From an uncultured Microbulbifer sp. (lineage in GTDB: Bacteria; Pseudomonadota; Gammaproteobacteria; Pseudomonadales; Cellvibrionaceae), in the NCBI RefSeq assembly GCF_947498635.1, contig NZ_CANMKV010000034.1:1-47325 (forward strand): a DNA stretch of 47,325 nt. The letters are read 5' to 3'. Shown here piece after piece: positions 36,456 to 45,887 of this stretch. The notes under the pieces were generated by a model. The model saw nothing but the letters and a program-made list of their open reading frames with translations, was not told the origin of the DNA and searched no databases. The position numbers were made by a program, and so were the translations under genes. Numbering within the stretch: the first letter of the stretch is position 1; every line of letters begins with the position of its first letter.

Positions 36456-37388
36456 GTCACTATTTCCTTTCAATAAGCCTGTTATTCACTGAGTAATGAA
36501 ATACATCTGTTACATCGCCACTCGCAAAACAGTGTGCAGATATACGAATCTGTTCGTTTTTCATGATCCCATCGCTCATGAGTCTGTGCGCTGCCAAGTT
36601 CACAACCACTGACCCAAGTAGGGCCGGAACCAGATGCGGTATCCCAGTCTACTCGTCATAGGGAATAGTTCAAGAATACCAATGGGATACGGTCCCACAT
36701 CACGAGAAAATTAATAGAAGAAGCAGGAAACCTTATAAGGCCTCGGGATCATCACCCGACAAATTTGATACTCACAATTTTTCCCCACCGTTGACGATAC
36801 TCATGTAAATGTAATTTAAGATGTCTCCTAATACTTTTCTGGTACCTCTAACTTTTGCGTAAATCACAATCAGAGTGTAATTTTATGAGGATATCGGGAT
36901 ATGATTAAAAGCCTTTAGGGTAAATTTCGAATTACTCAGGACATTTCATCGATAGCGCCTGCAAACCGCATTTAATGACAACCCAATCATATAAAGACCT
37001 AAATTCTGTACGGAGTCCCATGCGTTAGAAAGTGAAGACTATTTAAGCCCTGACGGACAAACCTAGAGGGATGACGCACCCCAGACCAATCCCTCGCCTA
37101 CCTCATAACCAGAAGATACCCCTTGAACGAACCTTTCTGCGAATCCAGAGGAGCGCTCCTGGACCACCTGCTACAACTATGGCGAGATTCGATTCCCAGA
37201 TTATTGTACAGAATAATGAGGAACCGCTATCATCACGCCCCAAAGAAGATGCAGCGTTACTTAGAAAACCTCTAAAAGCCCTACAGGGCGGATCTTCAAG
37301 GCTGCCAGTCACAACCCAATTAGCCAGAGGCCTCCTCTGTTAAAGCCCTTTAACACCAGCCGTTAGAAAAGGCCCGTCAAGTATACTG
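36456..37388. other. Long intergenic region, no supported gene
   Basis: About 930 bases between divergent genes. The one long open frame (37071-37343) has proline/arginine-rich, low-complexity-like sequence without a domain and only a weak GAGGG upstream. The middle (36780-37000) is AT-rich. No RNA gene was recognised. Confidence 0.5.
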
Positions 37389-37763
37389 ATGTTTACCTAC
37401 ACACTGATTAAGCATACCCATGTAACCGCTGCCGCTCTCAGCCTTTCGCTTTTTCTTCTGCGAATGGGGCTTGAGCTGTCCGGAAAGTCTCAGTGGCGAA
37501 AAACTGCCCTGCGCTGGATGCCCCATGCCAATGACACCCTACTATTATCTGCAGCAGTTACATTAGTCATTATTGGTAGTTGGAATCCAGCCATTTTCCC
37601 CTGGCTAGCGGTAAAAATCGCGCTGGTTTTTGGCTATGTTATTGCCGGCTTCTTTGCCCTGCGTCAATCTACGCCCCAGCGCACTCGTATAATTGCCGCT
37701 CTGTTAGCAATGGTGCAGATAGGTTTTATCTTTTATCTGGCGATTCAAAAGCCTGCACTTTAG
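37389..37763 (+). CDS. SirB2-family membrane protein
   Basis: The 124-residue product has four hydrophobic spans: YTLIKHTHVTAAALSLSLFLLRMGLEL, the ANDTLLLSAAVTLVIIG span, FPWLAVKIALVFGYVIAGFFALR and IIAALLAMVQIGFIFYLAIQK. The KHTHVTAAALSLSLFLLR start, WMPHANDTLLL and WLAVKIALVFGYVI phrases are those of SirB2 ('K..H......s...F..R', 'P..iDt.LL.sg', 'Wl..Kl..l..YI.lG..alr'). Inner membrane; function unknown. A strong terminator follows. Confidence 0.92.
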   Translation: MFTYTLIKHTHVTAAALSLSLFLLRMGLELSGKSQWRKTALRWMPHANDTLLLSAAVTLVIIGSWNPAIFPWLAVKIALVFGYVIAGFFALRQSTPQRTRIIAALLAMVQIGFIFYLAIQKPAL

Positions 37764-37783
37764 ACAAGGCTCAACTTAACTGA

Positions 37784-37823
37784 ACGGCCCGGATTAACCG
37801 TTTACCGGGCCGTGGCCTTATTT
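37784..37823. terminator. Bidirectional terminator between sirB2-like and AGCS genes
   Basis: ACGGCCCGG (37784-37792) pairs with CCGGGCCGT (37805-37813), followed by GGCCTTATTTTT. It serves the plus-strand SirB2 gene; the AGCS gene converges on it. Confidence 0.8.
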
Positions 37824-39290
37824 TTGATCCCATACTTCGTGATCAATACCTTTAATGTCATATTTTCTGGCATCAAATACAGGCTCTCTCACCCCTCTAT
37901 TCAGCTGTGCTTCGTAGTCCCCTAGTACTTTAAAAGCAACACCTGACAGCAGAGTAATTGCCAGTATATTAGTGGAAGCCATAAAACCCATAGCAACGTC
38001 AGCCATCCTCCAAAGCAGGGTAAAATTTTCCGTACTTCCACTGTAAGAAACCCAGGCCCCAAACAGGATGAACATCAAAAAAATTATTCGATAGCAGAGA
38101 ATGGACATGCGCGTGTGATATAAGTAAAAGATATTGGTTTCACCGTAATAGTAATTACCAATAATCGAAGTAAAAGCAAAGAAAAGTAACGCAAAAGCAA
38201 TAAAGCCACTCCCCCAGGAGCCCACCTGACTGGCGAGAGAGTCTTGAGCCAACTTCACCCCTTCTACATTCCCCACCATATATACATCGGCAACCAGAAT
38301 AATCGCCGCCGTGCAGGTACAAATCACGATGGTGTCCAGAAAAACCGACGCCATCTGCACGTAGCCTTGCACTAAGGGGTGCTTTACGTCAGCGGCAGCG
38401 CCAACATTCGGAGAGGAGCCAAGTCCAGCCTCATTGGCAAACAGGCCCCGCTTAATGCCATTGGAAACAACGGCTCCCAGAGCACCTGCCCCAGCCTGCT
38501 CCAGGCCGAAGGCATTTTTTAGGATTAAGCCCAAAATTTTAGGAAGCTCATCCAGGTTCATAAGTATTACTGCCGCCGCCACGGTCAAATAGGCTATAGC
38601 CATAAGTGGCACTACCACACCCGCAAATCGCGCAATAGAGCGAATACCACCAAAAACTATGATGCCTGCAGCCACAGCCACCACAACCCCCACCAGCAAC
38701 GGATTAATTTCCCAGGCATCGTTTAGTGCCGTGGCCATGGCATTCGATTGGATCGAATTGAAGATAAAGCCATAACACATTAAAAGAAAAAGAGAGAAAG
38801 TTACCGACAGCCATTTCCAATTGGAGCCAAGCCCTTTATTGATGTAGTACGCCGGCCCGCCCCGAAATGTTCCCGGCTGCTCGCCCTTCTCTTTATAAAC
38901 CTGGGCAAGGGTGTTCTCGACCATACTGGTCGCCATACCCATCCAGGCGACCATCCACATCCAGAAAACCGACCCAGGCCCCCCTGCAGTTATTGCCACA
39001 GCGACACCAGCAAGGCTACCTGTGCCAATTCGCGCTGCCGCGCTAGTTGCAAATGCTTGGAAAGCAGAAATAGAACCGGGATGATCTTTGTGAATTCCGC
39101 GTACCATCACCATCACCATATGACCAAAGTGACGGAACTGGATAAAGCGGCTGCGAATAGAAAAATAGAGGCCAATGGGTAGAAGAGCTATTATCAGGAT
39201 ACCCAGCCACCACTCCCCGCCAATCCCTCCCCATAAAAGCCGGTTGGCCCAATCAATCACTCTGATAATTTGGTCCAACAATGCTTGCAT
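37818..39290 (-). CDS. AGCS-family sodium:alanine (amino acid) symporter
   Basis: An inner-membrane transporter taking up alanine or glycine with sodium. The 490-residue product has about 11 spans. Family marks include FQAFATSAAARIGTGSLAGVAVAITAGGPGSVFWMW (~78-112, usually 'S.aa.vGtGNiaGVA.AI..GGPGavFWMW'), MVENTLAQVYKEK, FRGGPAYYINKGLG and FANEAGLGSSPNVGAAADVKHPLVQG. The usual GTGN is GTGS here, a small departure in the substrate/ion region. The start has GGGAGAGGTGG before the ATG. It stands alone. Substrate choice within the family is not determined. Confidence 0.94.
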   Translation of the reverse strand: MQALLDQIIRVIDWANRLLWGGIGGEWWLGILIIALLPIGLYFSIRSRFIQFRHFGHMVMVMVRGIHKDHPGSISAFQAFATSAAARIGTGSLAGVAVAITAGGPGSVFWMWMVAWMGMATSMVENTLAQVYKEKGEQPGTFRGGPAYYINKGLGSNWKWLSVTFSLFLLMCYGFIFNSIQSNAMATALNDAWEINPLLVGVVVAVAAGIIVFGGIRSIARFAGVVVPLMAIAYLTVAAAVILMNLDELPKILGLILKNAFGLEQAGAGALGAVVSNGIKRGLFANEAGLGSSPNVGAAADVKHPLVQGYVQMASVFLDTIVICTCTAAIILVADVYMVGNVEGVKLAQDSLASQVGSWGSGFIAFALLFFAFTSIIGNYYYGETNIFYLYHTRMSILCYRIIFLMFILFGAWVSYSGSTENFTLLWRMADVAMGFMASTNILAITLLSGVAFKVLGDYEAQLNRGVREPVFDARKYDIKGIDHEVWDQK

Positions 39291-39546
39291 CCACCTCTCC
39301 CTGTTGCAGATCGCTTTTTATCAACTAACCCATAGGGGAAAACTGCTATGCCCTAAGATTAGCAGCACGGACAGATGAGATTTAAACGACAGTTGACCCA
39401 AAAAATCGAAGTGGTGTGAGGAGGGGTCGCAGCACCGAGATCTGATGCCACGACTAGGGTCCGGTTAACTGTTCATTTATGACCGAGCAGCCACCTTTTG
39501 CCTCGTACTTATCTGTACTCTCGCTAGTGAGACTATGGGTTAATAA

Positions 39547-40401
39547 CTAGCAGAAAATCTCACGCGCCCGTTCGGGAGAAACCACTTTGCGGCCGCACTC
39601 CTCAGCCACCACCGCCAAAGCCTCAATCAGCTGACCATTACCCGTGGTGCGCTCTCCGCCGGGCAGATAAAAAGTATCCTCTACCCCGCTGCGCAAATGC
39701 CCGCCCAATTCGGCGGTCCTGCGGTGCACAGGCCAAATTTCTTCCCGGCCGATTACTGTACTCTGCCACAAGCTATCCGCATGCATGTATTTGGGCAACA
39801 ATGACAACAGCTCGGGATCTGCCGGCATCCCCGAGGCCACCCCCATCACCAGGTTATAGTTCGGCTTATCCACCAACCCCACATCGGCGTACATACCAAC
39901 AGAGCGGACAATACCTACGTCGAAGCATTCAAATTCAGGTCGTGTACCCGTCTCACGGCAAACCGCTAGCAATTCCTCCACCTTATCTACCGGGTTATCG
40001 AACACCATTGGCGGCCAGGCCCAAGTGCCATTAGAGCGGGCTTTTAAATAGTTGAGGCTACCCGCATTACAGGCAGCAATTTCAGGTTTACCGGCGCGCA
40101 CACACTCAAGTGGGCCGCGTTGATCCCGGCCGATGGTACCGGTGGAGAAATTTAAAATCACACCGGGGCACTTATCGCGAATCGCCGCGGCAATTTCCAG
40201 GGCTACCTGAGGTTCCCAGCTGGGCAGGTGCCCTTTGCCCATCTCCTGAGCCCGAAAATGTACGTGCATAACTGAAGCACCGGCATCAAAGGCCTCGCGC
40301 GCAGAATTTGCCATTTGCTCCGGGGTTACCGGAACCGGATGTTGTTGAGGGTTGGTGAGCACCCCGGTAAGGGCGCAGGTAATTACCACTTCATCGGACA
40401 T
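39547..40401 (-). CDS. BKACE-family beta-keto acid cleavage enzyme (DUF849, Kce-like)
   Basis: A zinc-dependent enzyme that cleaves beta-keto acids with acetyl-CoA, as in 3-keto-5-aminohexanoate cleavage. The 284-residue product begins VVITCALTGVLTNPQQHPVPVTPEQMANSA (blocks). The zinc-binding H-x-H is in ASVMHVHFRAQE (~45). It continues with LNFSTGTIGRDQRGPLECV, AACNAGSLNY, EFECFDVGIVRSV and NLVMGVASGMPADPELL, and ends HLRSGVEDTFYLPGGERTTGN. Length and order match BKACE. GGAGAGCCTACG precedes the start. The substrate cannot be told from sequence; it is not within a lysine-fermentation cluster. Confidence 0.93.
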   Translation of the reverse strand: MSDEVVITCALTGVLTNPQQHPVPVTPEQMANSAREAFDAGASVMHVHFRAQEMGKGHLPSWEPQVALEIAAAIRDKCPGVILNFSTGTIGRDQRGPLECVRAGKPEIAACNAGSLNYLKARSNGTWAWPPMVFDNPVDKVEELLAVCRETGTRPEFECFDVGIVRSVGMYADVGLVDKPNYNLVMGVASGMPADPELLSLLPKYMHADSLWQSTVIGREEIWPVHRRTAELGGHLRSGVEDTFYLPGGERTTGNGQLIEALAVVAEECGRKVVSPERAREIFC

Positions 40402-40701
40402 CGTAGGCTCTCCTGAATTATCTTTATTTGGCCTCTATGAATACGGCTCAGTGAGCCTTGCAGCGCCACAAATCTCAGGCCCTCAGCTTGTACACGGCTA
40501 TTGCGAACCAAGCTCCCCAAGCATATCCATAGTTTTATCGAGTAACGAGTATTTTACCCTTCAATACCAAGCGCTTGCTTGGTTCACAAAAGACTACCAC
40601 AGGCCTCACCCTGTAAAAAGGTGCCTTGTGTCACCCAATCAGGCCCGGCAGAATGCAAAAAACTGAATTCAGGAAACCGGTATCCGATGAGTGAGGCCTC
40701 C

Positions 40702-42633
40702 ATGACAAACTCCACCCCCTATGGCAGCTGGAAATCTGCAATTAATGCCGAACTATTGGTAGAGGGCAGCGTTCGCCTAGCGGAAGCCAGCCTGGTGGAC
40801 GGACGTTACTACTGGCTGGAATCCCGTCCAGCTGAAAAGGGGCGCAGTGTTCTAGTTCAGTATTGTCCCAAAAATGGACGCAGAGACCTCACCCCTGCCC
40901 CTCTGAGTATTCGCTCCAAGGCCCATGAATACGGAGGTGGCAGCTATCTAGTGCATGGGGACACCGTGTATTTTGTCCTGGCGGATGACCAGCGTATTTA
41001 CCGAATGAAGCTCGACAGTGCGCTGCCTGAGGCCATTACCTCTGAAAGCGACTCCCGCTACGCCGATCTATGCCTGGATCGGCGTAGAAATCGGCTGATC
41101 TGTATCGAGGAAGACGATAGCAGGCACGGCCAGGGCCAAGAAGCACGCGCACGAATTATCGCTATCGACTTAACCGCACCGCTGTCCACAGCCCCCAGAG
41201 TATTAGCCGAAGGCGCGGATTTCTACTCAAACCCCACACTGAACCCCAACGGCGATCAATTGAGCTTCCTGCGCTGGTACCACCCCAACCTTCCCTGGGA
41301 TGCCACTGAATTGTGCCTGGCAAACCTGGATGAACCGGGTGAGGTTATCGACACCACGCAAGTGGCCGGCGGAGGGCAGGAATCCATCTTCCAACCACAG
41401 TGGTCACCGCAGGGGGAGCTTTATTATGTCTCCGACCGCAACAATTGGTGGAACCTATACAAGCTGGGTATGAATGACCCTTTATGGAAAAAGCACGCAG
41501 AATTCGCCACACCACAGTGGGTGTTTGGCATGTCGACTTTTGGTTTTCTCAATGCAGAAGAAATACTCTGCACTTATACAGAAAAAGGCCTCTGGTACCT
41601 GGCCAGGTTAAATTCACAAACGGGGGCGCATCAGTTAATCCAGCAGCCTTATTGCGATATCGAAAGCCTCCGTTGTGAAAATGGCAAAGCCGTTTTGATT
41701 GCCGCCGGTGCCGATAGCTTTCCCGCTGTCGTCTCCTTGAATCAGCCAACAGAGATTCTTGACCCCATCGCCAGCAGCAATAGCCAGGCGCTGCCGGCCG
41801 AGCTTTTCTCCAAGGCCCAGGCAATCACTTTTACCGTCGACGGGCGCGAAGTACACGGATTTTACTATCCGCCACATAACCCACACTTCAGCGCACCCGA
41901 GGGAGAAAAGCCCCCGCTGATTGTCCTGAGCCATGGCGGCCCAACCGGAGCCACCTCTGCCGGGCTGAATTTGAAAGTGCAATACTGGACCAGTCGGGGC
42001 TTCGCCATTCTGGACGTAAATTACTCCGGTAGTACGGGTTATGGGCGAGAATACCGCGACCGACTTACCGATAAATGGGGTATCTATGACGTGGAGGATG
42101 TCTGTGCCGGTGCGGAATACCTGGTAGACCAGGGCTTGGCAGACCCCGAACGCCTGCTAATCAAGGGGGGCAGCGCTGGTGGTTACACCGTACTGGCCGC
42201 GCTGACATTCCACAATACTTTCAAGGCCGGCGCTAGCCATTACGGTATCGGTGAGCTGAGCAGCCTTGCTAAAGACACCCATAAGTTTGAGTCCCGTTAC
42301 CTGGACAAGCTGGTGGGTCCCTGGCCCTCTGCCGAAGCGATCTACCAAAAGCGTTCCCCGATCAACCACGTAGAACAAATGAACTGCCCAGTGATTTTTT
42401 TCCAGGGCCTGGAAGACAAGGTCGTTCCACCAAACCAGGCGGAAACAATGGTAAAAGCGCTGCAGGAACGCGGCATCCCTGTTGCGCATATTACTTTTGC
42501 CAATGAAGGCCACGGCTTCCGTAGCGGCGACAGTATCAAAATGGCTCTGGAGGGAGAATTGGAATTCTATAGCCGTATTTTTGCTTTCCCCCTGGCTGAA
42601 GCCGGCCCCGGTATTACCATTGAAAACCTGTAA
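40702..42633 (+). CDS. S9 (prolyl oligopeptidase family) serine peptidase
   Basis: The start at 40702 is preferred (GAGGCCTCC before the ATG; MTNSTPYGSWKSAI fits the family); an ATG at 40687 and longer frames are less likely. The 643-residue product has an N-terminal beta-propeller (SKAHEYGGGSYLVHGDTVYF, FQPQWSPQGELYYVSDRNNWWNLY in blocks) and a C-terminal alpha/beta hydrolase domain. Catalytic residues are Ser491 in KGGSAGGYT, Asp in GLEDKVVPP and His in NEGHGF. The VLSHGGPTGATSAG oxyanion region and NYSGSTGYGREYRD are typical of the dipeptidyl/acylaminoacyl peptidase branch. No signal peptide, so cytoplasmic. It lies 38 bases before greB on the same strand. Confidence 0.95.
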   Translation: MTNSTPYGSWKSAINAELLVEGSVRLAEASLVDGRYYWLESRPAEKGRSVLVQYCPKNGRRDLTPAPLSIRSKAHEYGGGSYLVHGDTVYFVLADDQRIYRMKLDSALPEAITSESDSRYADLCLDRRRNRLICIEEDDSRHGQGQEARARIIAIDLTAPLSTAPRVLAEGADFYSNPTLNPNGDQLSFLRWYHPNLPWDATELCLANLDEPGEVIDTTQVAGGGQESIFQPQWSPQGELYYVSDRNNWWNLYKLGMNDPLWKKHAEFATPQWVFGMSTFGFLNAEEILCTYTEKGLWYLARLNSQTGAHQLIQQPYCDIESLRCENGKAVLIAAGADSFPAVVSLNQPTEILDPIASSNSQALPAELFSKAQAITFTVDGREVHGFYYPPHNPHFSAPEGEKPPLIVLSHGGPTGATSAGLNLKVQYWTSRGFAILDVNYSGSTGYGREYRDRLTDKWGIYDVEDVCAGAEYLVDQGLADPERLLIKGGSAGGYTVLAALTFHNTFKAGASHYGIGELSSLAKDTHKFESRYLDKLVGPWPSAEAIYQKRSPINHVEQMNCPVIFFQGLEDKVVPPNQAETMVKALQERGIPVAHITFANEGHGFRSGDSIKMALEGELEFYSRIFAFPLAEAGPGITIENL

Positions 42634-42671
42634 CCAGTTACTCACAACCCAGAGAGGAATCCAGTAGCACC

Positions 42672-43172
42672 ATGGGAAGATGGAGACCGCCGCGCCCGCG
42701 CGGCTCCCGCTATATCACTGCGGAAGGTGTGCAACGCATGCGTGCTGAAGTAAAACATCTCTGGGAAGAGGTCCGCCCTAGAGTTACCCAAGCGGTCAGT
42801 GATGCCGCCAAACTGGGGGACCGCTCTGAAAATGCCGATTATATCTACGGCAAGAAACGTCTGCGGGAAATCGACAGCCGCGTGCGCTTTCTTACCAAGC
42901 GCCTGGAAGAAATAACCGTAGTAGATCGGATACCGGAGGATAAGGAAAAGGTCTTCTTTGGTGCCTGGGTGACCCTGGAGGACGATAACGGGGATTGCAT
43001 TTGCTATCGCATCGTTGGACCCGATGAATTTGATGTGAAAGCGGGCCTAATCTCAATGGACTCCCCTGTTGCCCGCAATCTATTGGGGCGCAAACTCGAT
43101 GACGAGGTGGATATCCGCCGGGGAGAGACATGGCAGACTTATTATATTACTGATATCCGCTACGAAGAGTAG
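42672..43172 (+). CDS. greB: Transcription elongation factor GreB
   Basis: Binds the secondary channel of RNA polymerase and stimulates cleavage of backtracked transcripts. The 166-residue product matches GreB: YITAEGVQRMRAEVKHLWEEVRP, AAKLGDRSENADYIYGKKRLREIDSRVRFLTKRLEEI (coiled-coil tip with the acidic D and E of GDRSENAD), then the C-terminal domain FFGAWVTLEDDNGD, YRIVGPDEFD, ISMDSPVARNLLGRKLDDEV. The YIYGKK and RVRFLTKRL phrases distinguish GreB from GreA. The N-terminus (MGRWRPPRPRGSRYIT) is the usual basic GreB extension. A convergent terminator follows. Confidence 0.97.
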   Translation: MGRWRPPRPRGSRYITAEGVQRMRAEVKHLWEEVRPRVTQAVSDAAKLGDRSENADYIYGKKRLREIDSRVRFLTKRLEEITVVDRIPEDKEKVFFGAWVTLEDDNGDCICYRIVGPDEFDVKAGLISMDSPVARNLLGRKLDDEVDIRRGETWQTYYITDIRYEE

Positions 43173-43245
43173 AGATAGGTATCCATCCGCACAGCTTCAA
43201 AGACTGGAATTGATAACCCCATTTAACAATCCAGCCTGATTAAAA

Positions 43246-43273
43246 AAGGCTTATTTCCCTTGAAATAAGCCTT
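43246..43273. terminator. Bidirectional terminator between greB and the pore-forming toxin gene
   Basis: AAGGCTTATTTC, loop CCTT, GAAATAAGCCTT with A-run before and AAAA after: a perfect 12-bp stem. It separates the convergent genes and marks the left edge of the AT-rich region. Confidence 0.7.
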
Positions 43274-43322
43274 AAAACTAAACCTTAAAAATAAGCTTTA
43301 AAAGCTAAGCCTAAAAAAACAC

Positions 43323-44546
43323 TTAGAGGCTATTATAATACTCAATCACACCAACAGTTTCTCCGCTGGCAAAGGCGGATTGGACGTCATCAGAGCTCAT
43401 TCCAATTTTCAATTCGGCGTTATTCACATTGAGATCAAGATACAAGCTTCCCGCCTGAGAATAGGCATCATTCCACTCAGTCACCGCATCATTGAGATCA
43501 TTTATAACGGCCGTATAGTTTGCCCCTTCCTCATCAGAGATCGCAGTGTGAATATCGCTAATCGCTGAAGACACATCATTTTCGAGCGTTTGCCACTCCT
43601 GCAAAACAGCCTGCAAGTTTTCTTCAACCTGTTGAGACTCTTCTGCTAACTGTCCAAAGCTCTGCGACAACATCTGAAGAGTAGAAACATCAGCAGTGAC
43701 CAGATCCATTTCTGCTTGTTTGGCCTGGATACTCTTTTGATCAGCAACAATTTTGGCTGCATCCAAAGCTATAAAAGTGGTTGCCACCGCAGCCACAGGA
43801 CCCATTACAAACCAAGTGAGTAAGCCCTCAGGGAAAGCGACGATAGAAGCTACTGTTCCGAGGGAGATCGCAGTGGCATCTGCAATACCAAGCGCCACTA
43901 TGCTCGCTGTCAGCGATTTAATATCCGCCTGTAAGTTTTTAATATCTTTCTTTAGATCATTAATCTTTGTCTCATCAGCCTGCGCATCCTGTACAGATTT
44001 GTCAGCGATCGATTGCAGTTGAGTCGCCATATCCGGCAGCTTATCTTGAAAGCCTTGAATTGCCTGGAGTGCACCATTGATAAAAGTAGAAACAAGACCC
44101 AACTGAGTCGTTATCGAGTTAAGATCATTTTTTAAAATATTAAGAGCCGAAGCATTACTCGGATCAACTTTAAGCGTATTTGCTTGAGTTAAGGCATCCT
44201 GCAGCAGCTGGCTGATAATACCGTTGTAACCTTGCACTTCTCCCGGTACATCTAGGAGCCTGGCCAGTACGTTATTCACCCAATCAAGTGCATCCGTATT
44301 GGCCTGTGTATAGGCCGCAACAAAATCACTCCAATCCGGCGGATTTTGATTTAAAGTCGGCAAGCTCGAGGACAAAACATTGGTAACCAGAGTATTTATC
44401 GCAACTACATTTTGCTTGTAAGTATTCTGGGTATCGCGAATCGATTGGGCACTATGCTTAAAAGCTTTTGCCAAAGAAAATTTCACCACCACCGGGCTGG
44501 TACTTTTCTTCGCCACCAAATCTACGTCATCACTTACCTGTGACAT
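43323..44546 (-). CDS. Alpha-helical pore-forming toxin homologue (HBL/Nhe/MakA-like)
   Basis: The start at 44546 (MSQVSDDVDLV) follows AAGAGAGAAATAAAT; the 8-codon upstream extension has no site. The 407-residue product is almost entirely helical with long heptad-rich stretches (about 20-200 and 265-340). A single hydrophobic hairpin (about 212-266: SIVALGIADATAISLGTV and LLTWFVMGPVAAVATTFIAL, separated by FPEG) lies between them. Basic or acidic helices flank it (KKDIKNLQADIKS before, KIVADQKSIQAKQAEMD after). Two long helices around one membrane hairpin is the architecture of HBL-B, NheA/B, MakA, AhlB and the Xax/Smh proteins. No signal peptide is present, as in several gram-negative members. 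Usually two or three such proteins are encoded together; only one is found here. Confidence 0.8.
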   Translation of the reverse strand: MSQVSDDVDLVAKKSTSPVVVKFSLAKAFKHSAQSIRDTQNTYKQNVVAINTLVTNVLSSSLPTLNQNPPDWSDFVAAYTQANTDALDWVNNVLARLLDVPGEVQGYNGIISQLLQDALTQANTLKVDPSNASALNILKNDLNSITTQLGLVSTFINGALQAIQGFQDKLPDMATQLQSIADKSVQDAQADETKINDLKKDIKNLQADIKSLTASIVALGIADATAISLGTVASIVAFPEGLLTWFVMGPVAAVATTFIALDAAKIVADQKSIQAKQAEMDLVTADVSTLQMLSQSFGQLAEESQQVEENLQAVLQEWQTLENDVSSAISDIHTAISDEEGANYTAVINDLNDAVTEWNDAYSQAGSLYLDLNVNNAELKIGMSSDDVQSAFASGETVGVIEYYNSL

Positions 44547-44743
44547 ATTTATTTCTCTCTTAATGAACATTTAAGATGAAACCAACGAACCTCTATGAAA
44601 AAAACCTATAATTAGGCGTCGCCAAATATAGCAAGATTCACCCAAAACAAACACGTTACTTCTTATAATCAATCGAAAAGAAAAAATCATCTATATTTCT
44701 TTTCTCAATATATAAGCCATCCTCACCCCAGCTATAAAGCTGG

Positions 44744-44890
44744 CATAGAAAACCATTAATATTTTCTTTTAGCCCTCACCCCCCAGGGGCTATAAGGATG
44801 AGAAACTTAGATGTTCCGAGAAAGCACTGCACTATTATTTTCATGGTTCGCAAATTATTTTTCACCAGCAACCCTAATAACCCAAAGAAA
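44744..44890 (+). repeat. Diverged direct repeat, copy A
   Basis: Matches 47102-47248 on the same strand with roughly two-thirds identity by eye and about one single-base gap. Shared blocks include CATAGxAAACC, TATTTTC, CCCTCA, TTCATG and AAATTATTTTTC. Both copies end in a start of a reading frame, M-(V/I)-RKLFF, 98-99 bases into the repeat. Confidence 0.55.
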
Positions 44891-45010
44891 TCTTTAAGCG
44901 GGAAGAGCAATACAGGTCCGATTCAAGATATAAAAAATCGACTACCCACCTATGCGCATCTGCATTATCTAAACGCAAACATTAGGCAGCAATCACATCA
45001 AAGATCATAA
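44843..45010 (+). CDS. Possible 55-residue ORF (MVRKLFF...), member of a duplicated start region
   Basis: The frame begins MVRKLFFTSNPNNPKK and ends with NIRQQSHQRS. There is no good Shine-Dalgarno. What supports it is the second copy at 47200, whose frame starts MIRKLFFIANCNS. The differences between the two are mostly conservative or synonymous at the start (GTT/ATC for V/I, CGC/CGA for R), which would suggest coding selection. The product is basic, with no domain recognised. Low confidence that it is expressed. Confidence 0.3.
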   Translation: MVRKLFFTSNPNNPKKSLSGKSNTGPIQDIKNRLPTYAHLHYLNANIRQQSHQRS

Positions 45011-45630
45011 TGAGGTTAGTATTTTTGACTACCATCTTACTATAACAACCTAAGCTGTTATTAATATCGGAAACATTAAATAGTTGCTATTGATTATAAC
45101 TCCATCTTCAAATGATCCCCCTTTATCCTATAAAAAAAAATAGAACAGGCTATCGTATTGACAGCCGGTTATTAAACTCTTGTGAACTATCGAATAAGCA
45201 GCGACGGCTCTCAGAAATCAAAATCTTGACAGAGGATCGTTGTTTATTTCTAAGTCATTAGTATTGTCGTATGCCCTTATGAAGCAATGGTTCTTGGTTA
45301 TGTTCACTCAGGTATCATAATGACGAAGAATAGTCTCCAAAAGGCCTTCGAATAATTAAAGTCAATTCATCGCAACCAATTGAGTCCTGCGAGAGTTTAT
45401 CGTATATATGGGCATCGAAAGACCACTCAGTTATGAAGGATGATTCAATTATTTTTTTCAACATCTAAAGGGTTTATTCATGGAAAAAAGAATGGTGCAA
45501 GAAAACGCCAAATCACACTTCAGTACACGATTAATCTACCCAGCTCGACCGGATTCTGGCGCGAAATAGGCATTCGTAACTCTACCCAGAGACGTGAGGT
45601 AAAAATTCGGAGAATATCCTCTTAAATTTC

Positions 45631-45680
45631 GAATTATTTCGAATTATTTCGAATTATTTCGAATTATTTCGAATTATTTC
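45631..45680. repeat. Five tandem copies of a 10-bp unit
   Basis: GAATTATTTC is repeated exactly five times without interruption, preceded by AAATTTC and followed by GGGCTTAGC. The 10-bp period is close to one helical turn. The repeat lies about 200 bases downstream of the CheD-like gene. Confidence 0.95.
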
Positions 45681-45887
45681 GGGCTTAGCTTGAGCTAGAT
45701 AGCCATAAAAGCGATCAAATAGGCAACACTAGAGCCGACACAAATTTTAAATACTCCAAATGATTATGACCCATCTCCTTTCATCTCCATAAAATTATAT
45801 GGTGCTTTTTAGTTTGCCCCTGAATGACAGAAGATAAGATCAGACCTGACTTGTAGGAGTAGTCACGGTCAGGTCATATTCTCGATT

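Larger units (their letters stand above)
44547..45887. other. AT-rich intergenic region between the two toxin-like genes
   Basis: About 1.3 kb, strongly AT-rich. It holds one half of a diverged direct repeat (44744-44890), a possible 55-codon frame, and a 10-bp tandem repeat (45631-45680). Short open frames such as 45440-45625 have no recognisable domain. A phrase SPARVYRIYGHRK near 45380 faintly recalls transposase sequence, but is too short to use. Confidence 0.5.

Noticed and set aside
37071..37343. 90-residue open frame as a gene
   Set aside because: Composition is unlike the neighbours, no domain, and only a weak ribosome site.
45360..45625. Transposase remnant
   Set aside because: Only one short phrase faintly resembles IS3 transposases; stops interrupt it and no second motif is present.
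45631..45680. CRISPR array
   Set aside because: The repeats are 10 bp and directly abutting, with no spacers and no cas genes.
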